Assembly: GCA_018401735.1 (NCBI GenBank)
Contig: JAGYKI010000022.1
Coordinates: forward strand, 1 to 46,738
DNA: 46,738 bases
Reading direction: 5' to 3'
DNA from: Schleiferiaceae bacterium
GTDB taxonomy: Bacteria > Bacteroidota > Bacteroidia > Flavobacteriales > Schleiferiaceae
A program made the position numbers and the translations under genes. The notes beneath the pieces were generated by a model. The model saw nothing but the letters and a program-made list of their open reading frames with translations, was not told where the DNA came from and made no database searches. The stretch's first letter is position 1, and every line of letters starts with the position of its first letter. This document shows positions 43,946-46,738 of the stretch, piece after piece.

Positions 43946-45097
43946 ATGTCTACATTTATCTTAAAACCTTTGCGAAAAGATGGCAAGCACCTTGTTATTA
44001 TTGACTTTGACTCAAAAAACACAGCACTTCGCCTTCATGTTAAGCGCTTTCCTGCCTGGTTTGATTGGGGAGGAAAATATTGGTACACCTATTATGCACC
44101 AGGCACGGTAAATAGGTTGTATCATTATTTAAAACCCATCGGATATGTCGATTACGGGGCTTATAAAAAAATACACGAGGAAGACATTGATCTCGCAAGA
44201 ACTTTAAATCTCGGAAAGATCAAAAGGATCACTATTAAGCGAGAGGTTCCAGACTGTCATCGTGAAGATTTTGGTCACTTTAAGGATTATTTGCGAGCGA
44301 AGAGGTTTTCAAAAAGCACCATAAAGGTTTACGAAAGCATGATGGTGATTTTTCTTTCCTATTTTGAGGAGCACACTTTAAATTTAATCACCAATGAAGA
44401 GATCAACAAGTTTGTAAGTGAGGAATTTGTAGCAAACAATTACAGTTCATCTAGTATTCGTCAGCTAGTAGGTGCGATAAAAAAGTTTTATTTAAAACGA
44501 TTAAACATTGCTTTAGACCTTGACAAACTTGAAACTCCCCGCAAGGATTTCAAATTACCGAAAGTGCTAAGTAAGGAAGAAGTTGCGAGCGTAATTATTC
44601 AAATTAAAAATTTAAAGCACCGTATGGCGGTTGCCTTGCAATACGGCTGTGGATTAAGAGTTGGCGAATTACTGCAGCTAAAAGTAAGCGACTTCGACTT
44701 TAATCGGCATACCTTAATCGTTAAGCAAGGTAAGGGCAGAAAAGACCGACGTATTCCAATCTCAGAAGGAATCTCTAATCTTATTGGCCAGTACATTGCG
44801 GCTTACAGTCCACAAGATTATTTTATCGAAGGGCAAAACGGCAAGGCCTATTCTCAGAGCAGCATCAATCACATTTTACAACGGGCAGGAGAAGATGCTG
44901 GCATTAAGGAACGCGTTCATTCGCATATGCTGCGGCATAGCTACGCCACCCATTTATTGGAACAAGGCACCGATCTAAGATATGTACAAGAATTGTTGGG
45001 ACATAAAAGCTCAAAAACCACCGAGATTTACACGCACGTTAGCATGCGCATGCTTGGAAACATTAAAAGCCCTTTCGACAGTTTGAACCTCCCTTAA
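43946..45097 (+). CDS. Tyrosine recombinase beside an integron-like cassette array
   Basis: The 383-residue protein has an extra N-terminal domain (residues 1 to about 105) of unknown function, then a SAM-like core-binding domain ('FGHFKDYLRAKRFSKSTIKV...', residues 109-195). The catalytic domain has R238 (GCGLRVGE), K in 'QGKGRKDRR' (263-266), H327 and R330 (SHMLRHS), H353 (LGHK) and nucleophile Y362 (IYTHV). All six catalytic positions are present. The distance from R238 to H327 is 89 residues, close to XerD and much shorter than in IntI enzymes, so the additional IntI alpha-helical domain appears absent. The gene points towards the array and ends 74 bases before the first core site. It could mobilise the cassettes; this is inference. 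Confidence 0.88.
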   Translation: MSTFILKPLRKDGKHLVIIDFDSKNTALRLHVKRFPAWFDWGGKYWYTYYAPGTVNRLYHYLKPIGYVDYGAYKKIHEEDIDLARTLNLGKIKRITIKREVPDCHREDFGHFKDYLRAKRFSKSTIKVYESMMVIFLSYFEEHTLNLITNEEINKFVSEEFVANNYSSSSIRQLVGAIKKFYLKRLNIALDLDKLETPRKDFKLPKVLSKEEVASVIIQIKNLKHRMAVALQYGCGLRVGELLQLKVSDFDFNRHTLIVKQGKGRKDRRIPISEGISNLIGQYIAAYSPQDYFIEGQNGKAYSQSSINHILQRAGEDAGIKERVHSHMLRHSYATHLLEQGTDLRYVQELLGHKSSKTTEIYTHVSMRMLGNIKSPFDSLNLP

Positions 45098-45170
45098 TAA
45101 AAAGCACTAAACTTGTGGTTATCCCTTGCTATTTGAAGGTCAATCACTAATTTTATGCGACTATAAACAA
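45098..45170. other. Region between recombinase gene and first cassette core, possible attI position
   Basis: Seventy-three bases, A/T-rich, ending at the first GTTAGCG core. In an integron the primary recombination site would lie here. I see no clear additional core site or direct repeat, so the attI role is positional only. Confidence 0.35.
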
Positions 45171-45652
45171 GTTAGCGCGCATACAAAGAAGGCCCAAAAA
45201 TCTGTGTGGAAAGATGGGCCTTTAAGAAATCGTTTTCAAAGTCGCCAATGAGAATCGCGGCGCATTTTGACCCACTTGACGTGAAATGCTTCGTGTTAAA
45301 TTTTTGTTGAATAATAAAAGTTTTGACAGAAAAACGCGCCGCTAAAATTGCGGTCTGCAGCCTTTTGTGTTTTGACCATTTTGCGCAGACAATCTTTGTG
45401 AAAAATTCTAGGCGCTTAATGACAGTTTTGTAAAAAGGCTGCTCAGGAAAGTTTCGTTCCTCATTGGCTAAGTAAATCGTTTCTGACAAAAGCTTTGCGC
45501 TTCGCAGGATCCAAAAAAATACGCGCGCTAACAATGCATAAGCACCAAACGGCTAATAATGCTCGCGGCTTCGTCCCTTCGTTTTTTGGTGAAGCATATA
45601 TTTTCGATATTTACCAAACAAAGCGATAAGCCGTTCAGTGCTTATGCGGACC
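45171..45652 (+). mobile_element. Integron-like cassette A without a convincing gene
   Basis: The cassette begins at the core GTTAGCG (45171-45177), and its own inverse core CGCTAAC (45526-45532) is the exact complement, as expected when a circular cassette inserts at G|TT. It carries no credible plus-strand gene. A minus-strand frame fills most of it, but the second copy at 46437 breaks that frame. Near its start AAGGCCCA (45189-45196) pairs with TGGGCCTT (45215-45222). Confidence 0.75.
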
Positions 45653-45659
45653 GTTAGGT
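45526..45659 (+). repeat. attC-like site of cassette A
   Basis: R'' CGCTAAC at 45526-45532 and R' GTTAGGT at 45653-45659 bound a 134-base imperfect palindrome. Left arm GCATAAGCAC-CAA-ACGGCT (45536-45554) pairs with right arm AGCCGT-TCA-GTGCTTATGC (45629-45647) with only the three central bases unpaired. About 74 bases form the variable terminal structure. GTTAGGT obeys GTTRRRY. This is the full architecture of an attC. Confidence 0.82.
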
Positions 45660-45672
45660 AGCATTTAAAAGA

Positions 45673-46401
45673 ATGACCAGAAAAATACTTTTAGCAATCG
45701 GAATAATCATAGCTGTCGCCATCTTTTTGAAATATGGCAGGTCACTCTATATGCCTGTGATAAATAAGATGAAAGGGAACGAGACTGTTGAATCGAGAAT
45801 TAATGACATTCAAGAAGATGTATGGGGTCGACTTGAGAATAATCTGAATTTGGCAGGCTATAAAATGGACTACCCAAATGAGATTGTTCTCGCAGCGTTT
45901 AAGGAAGAAAGAATTCTTCAGGTATTTGCTAAAGACTACAATGGAATCAAGCTAATTAAAGAATACCCATTTACTGCATTCAGTGGTGAGCTTGGTCCCA
46001 AACTTAAAGAAGGCGACAGGCAGATACCAGAAGGAATTTATGAAGTTGAATATCTTAATCCCAATAGTTCATTCTACCTCTCCATAAAAGTGAGTTACCC
46101 AAACGAATTTGACAAATTAAAAACTGAACTATCGACTATTACTGATATGGGCGGAGATATTTTTATACACGGAAAATCAGCAACTATTGGATGTATCCCA
46201 ATTGGAGACGAAGGGATTGAAGAAGTATTTGTATTAACACAAAAGGCAATAAATAACAAAGTCAAAGTTATTATCAGCCCAAGAGACTTTCGAACTAACC
46301 CTGAATACCCCAATATTGCAGGCATAGAATGGGAGAACGAATTGTATGAATTAATTGAAAAAGAAATAAAAACGCTACCTAACAACGGCTATAATCAATA
46401 G
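45673..46401 (+). CDS. YafK/YkuD-type L,D-transpeptidase in cassette B
   Basis: The 242-residue protein has one N-terminal membrane helix (residues 5-20) and an L,D-transpeptidase domain. It shows 'SGELGPKLKEGDRQIPEGIY' near residue 105-123 and the active-site segment 'FIHGKSATIGCIPIGDEGI' with H166 and C174. Such enzymes cross-link or modify peptidoglycan or anchor lipoproteins. ATG 45673 is 14 bases after the cassette's core site. The last codons (LPNNGYNQ) run into the attC, and the TAG lies inside it, as is common for cassette genes. No promoter is seen, so expression may depend on its position in the array. Confidence 0.85.
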   Translation: MTRKILLAIGIIIAVAIFLKYGRSLYMPVINKMKGNETVESRINDIQEDVWGRLENNLNLAGYKMDYPNEIVLAAFKEERILQVFAKDYNGIKLIKEYPFTAFSGELGPKLKEGDRQIPEGIYEVEYLNPNSSFYLSIKVSYPNEFDKLKTELSTITDMGGDIFIHGKSATIGCIPIGDEGIEEVFVLTQKAINNKVKVIISPRDFRTNPEYPNIAGIEWENELYELIEKEIKTLPNNGYNQ

Positions 46402-46443
46402 CGCCCTCCGGGACGCTACTGCTCATAGCCAGGGCCGTTAGCG
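46377..46443 (+). repeat. attC-like site of cassette B
   Basis: R'' ACCTAAC (46377-46383) and R' GTTAGCG (46437-46443) bound 67 bases. GGCTAT (46387-46392) faces ATAGCC (46425-46430). TAGCG (46399-46403) faces CGCTA (46414-46418), and CCC faces GGG around the tip, leaving one bulged A. ACCTAAC is the exact complement of this cassette's own first core GTTAGGT. Confidence 0.82.
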
Positions 46444-46738
46444 CGCATACAAAGAAGGCCCTAAAATCTGTGTGGAAAGATGGGCCTTTAATAAATCGTT
46501 TTCAAAATACGCCAATGAGAATCGCGGCGCATTTTGACCAGCTTGACGTGAAATGCTTCGTGTTAAATTTTTGTTGAATACGAACAGTTTTGACAGAAAT
46601 GCGCGCCGCTAAAATTGCGGTCTGCAGCCTTTTGTGTTTTGACCATTTTGCGCAGACAATCTTGGTGAAAAATTCCGGGCGCTTAATGACAGTTTTGTAA
46701 AAAGGCTGCTCAGGAAAGTTTCGTTCCTCATTGGCTAG
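46437..46738 (+). mobile_element. Partial cassette C, second copy of cassette A
   Basis: From GTTAGCG (46437-46443) the sequence repeats cassette A, with 14 substitutions and one inserted base over about 300 bases (roughly 95 % identity by hand alignment), and runs off the window end. Substitutions do not respect the minus-strand frame of copy A, and the insertion leads that frame to a TGA stop. The array therefore continues beyond this window. Confidence 0.75.

Noticed and set aside
43946..45097. Calling the recombinase a canonical integron integrase IntI
   Set aside because: The spacing between catalytic Arg and HxxR is XerD-like, with no room for the IntI-specific segment, and an unrelated N-terminal domain is present.
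45172..45534. Minus-strand open frame of 120 codons filling cassette A
   Set aside because: It starts with TTG and has no recognisable domain. The second copy of the cassette has a one-base insertion that leads this frame to a TGA stop, and most substitutions change the amino acid.
1..46738. tRNA, rRNA genes and CRISPR arrays
   Set aside because: I saw no cloverleaf with a T-loop consensus, no rRNA motifs and no regularly spaced short repeats. A weak tRNA could still be missed by eye.

Overview
The window looks like a chromosomal segment of a Bacteroidota bacterium, most likely a marine-type flavobacterium. The reasons are promoters of the TTG-N18-21-TAnnTTTG type, a fused CcoN-CcoO oxidase subunit, HemJ instead of HemG/HemY, and many outer-membrane and lipoproteins of Bacteroidota type. 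The genus cannot be fixed from this sequence alone.

Layout. 1-640 is gene-free apart from a terminator. 683-2556 (minus) holds a YceI-like protein and a porin-like barrel. 2753 is a small unknown gene. 3315-8186 holds the copper ATPase CcoI, an FNR-type regulator, a stand-alone cyclic-nucleotide-binding-domain protein and a geranylgeranyl-reductase-like flavoprotein. 8201-17962 is housekeeping: hydrolase-OsmC fusion, HAD-like protein, aldehyde dehydrogenase, RND/MMPL exporter, acylphosphatase, RbfA, LolC-type permease, DusB and a CPBP protease. 18066-24167 is a full cbb3 oxidase operon, ccoS-ccoNO-ccoQ-ccoP-ccoG-ccoH plus a TauE/SafE-like protein. 24481-26457 is the divergent heme pair hemN/hemJ. 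26458-27677 carries no protein gene but three copies of one small-RNA unit and a palindromic MITE-like element. 27678-43761 is mostly minus strand: cyclase, HemW, histidine kinase, OmpA lipoprotein, Big_5 lipoprotein, ComF, a 1149-residue surface protein, nitrilase-type amidase, VWA protein and MoxR ATPase. Two more small-RNA candidates lie at 39.6 and 40.2 kb, and xth is on the plus strand. From 43946 to the window end there is a tyrosine recombinase followed by an integron-like cassette array.

Two signals tie the window together. First, five near-palindromic TGAY-N4-RTCA sites lie upstream of yceI, ccoI, the cNMP-domain gene, ccoS-ccoNOQPGH and hemN. In each case a -7 promoter element sits 32-33 bp downstream, centre to centre. 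This predicts one oxygen-responsive FNR-type regulon covering the microaerobic oxidase, its copper pump and heme synthesis, with the regulator gene at 5.7 kb apparently autorepressed. Second, the right end shows cassettes bounded by GTTRRRY-like cores. Each cassette's own 5' core is exactly complementary to its own 3' inverse core, as attC logic requires, yet the adjacent recombinase appears to lack the insertion typical of IntI and faces the array.
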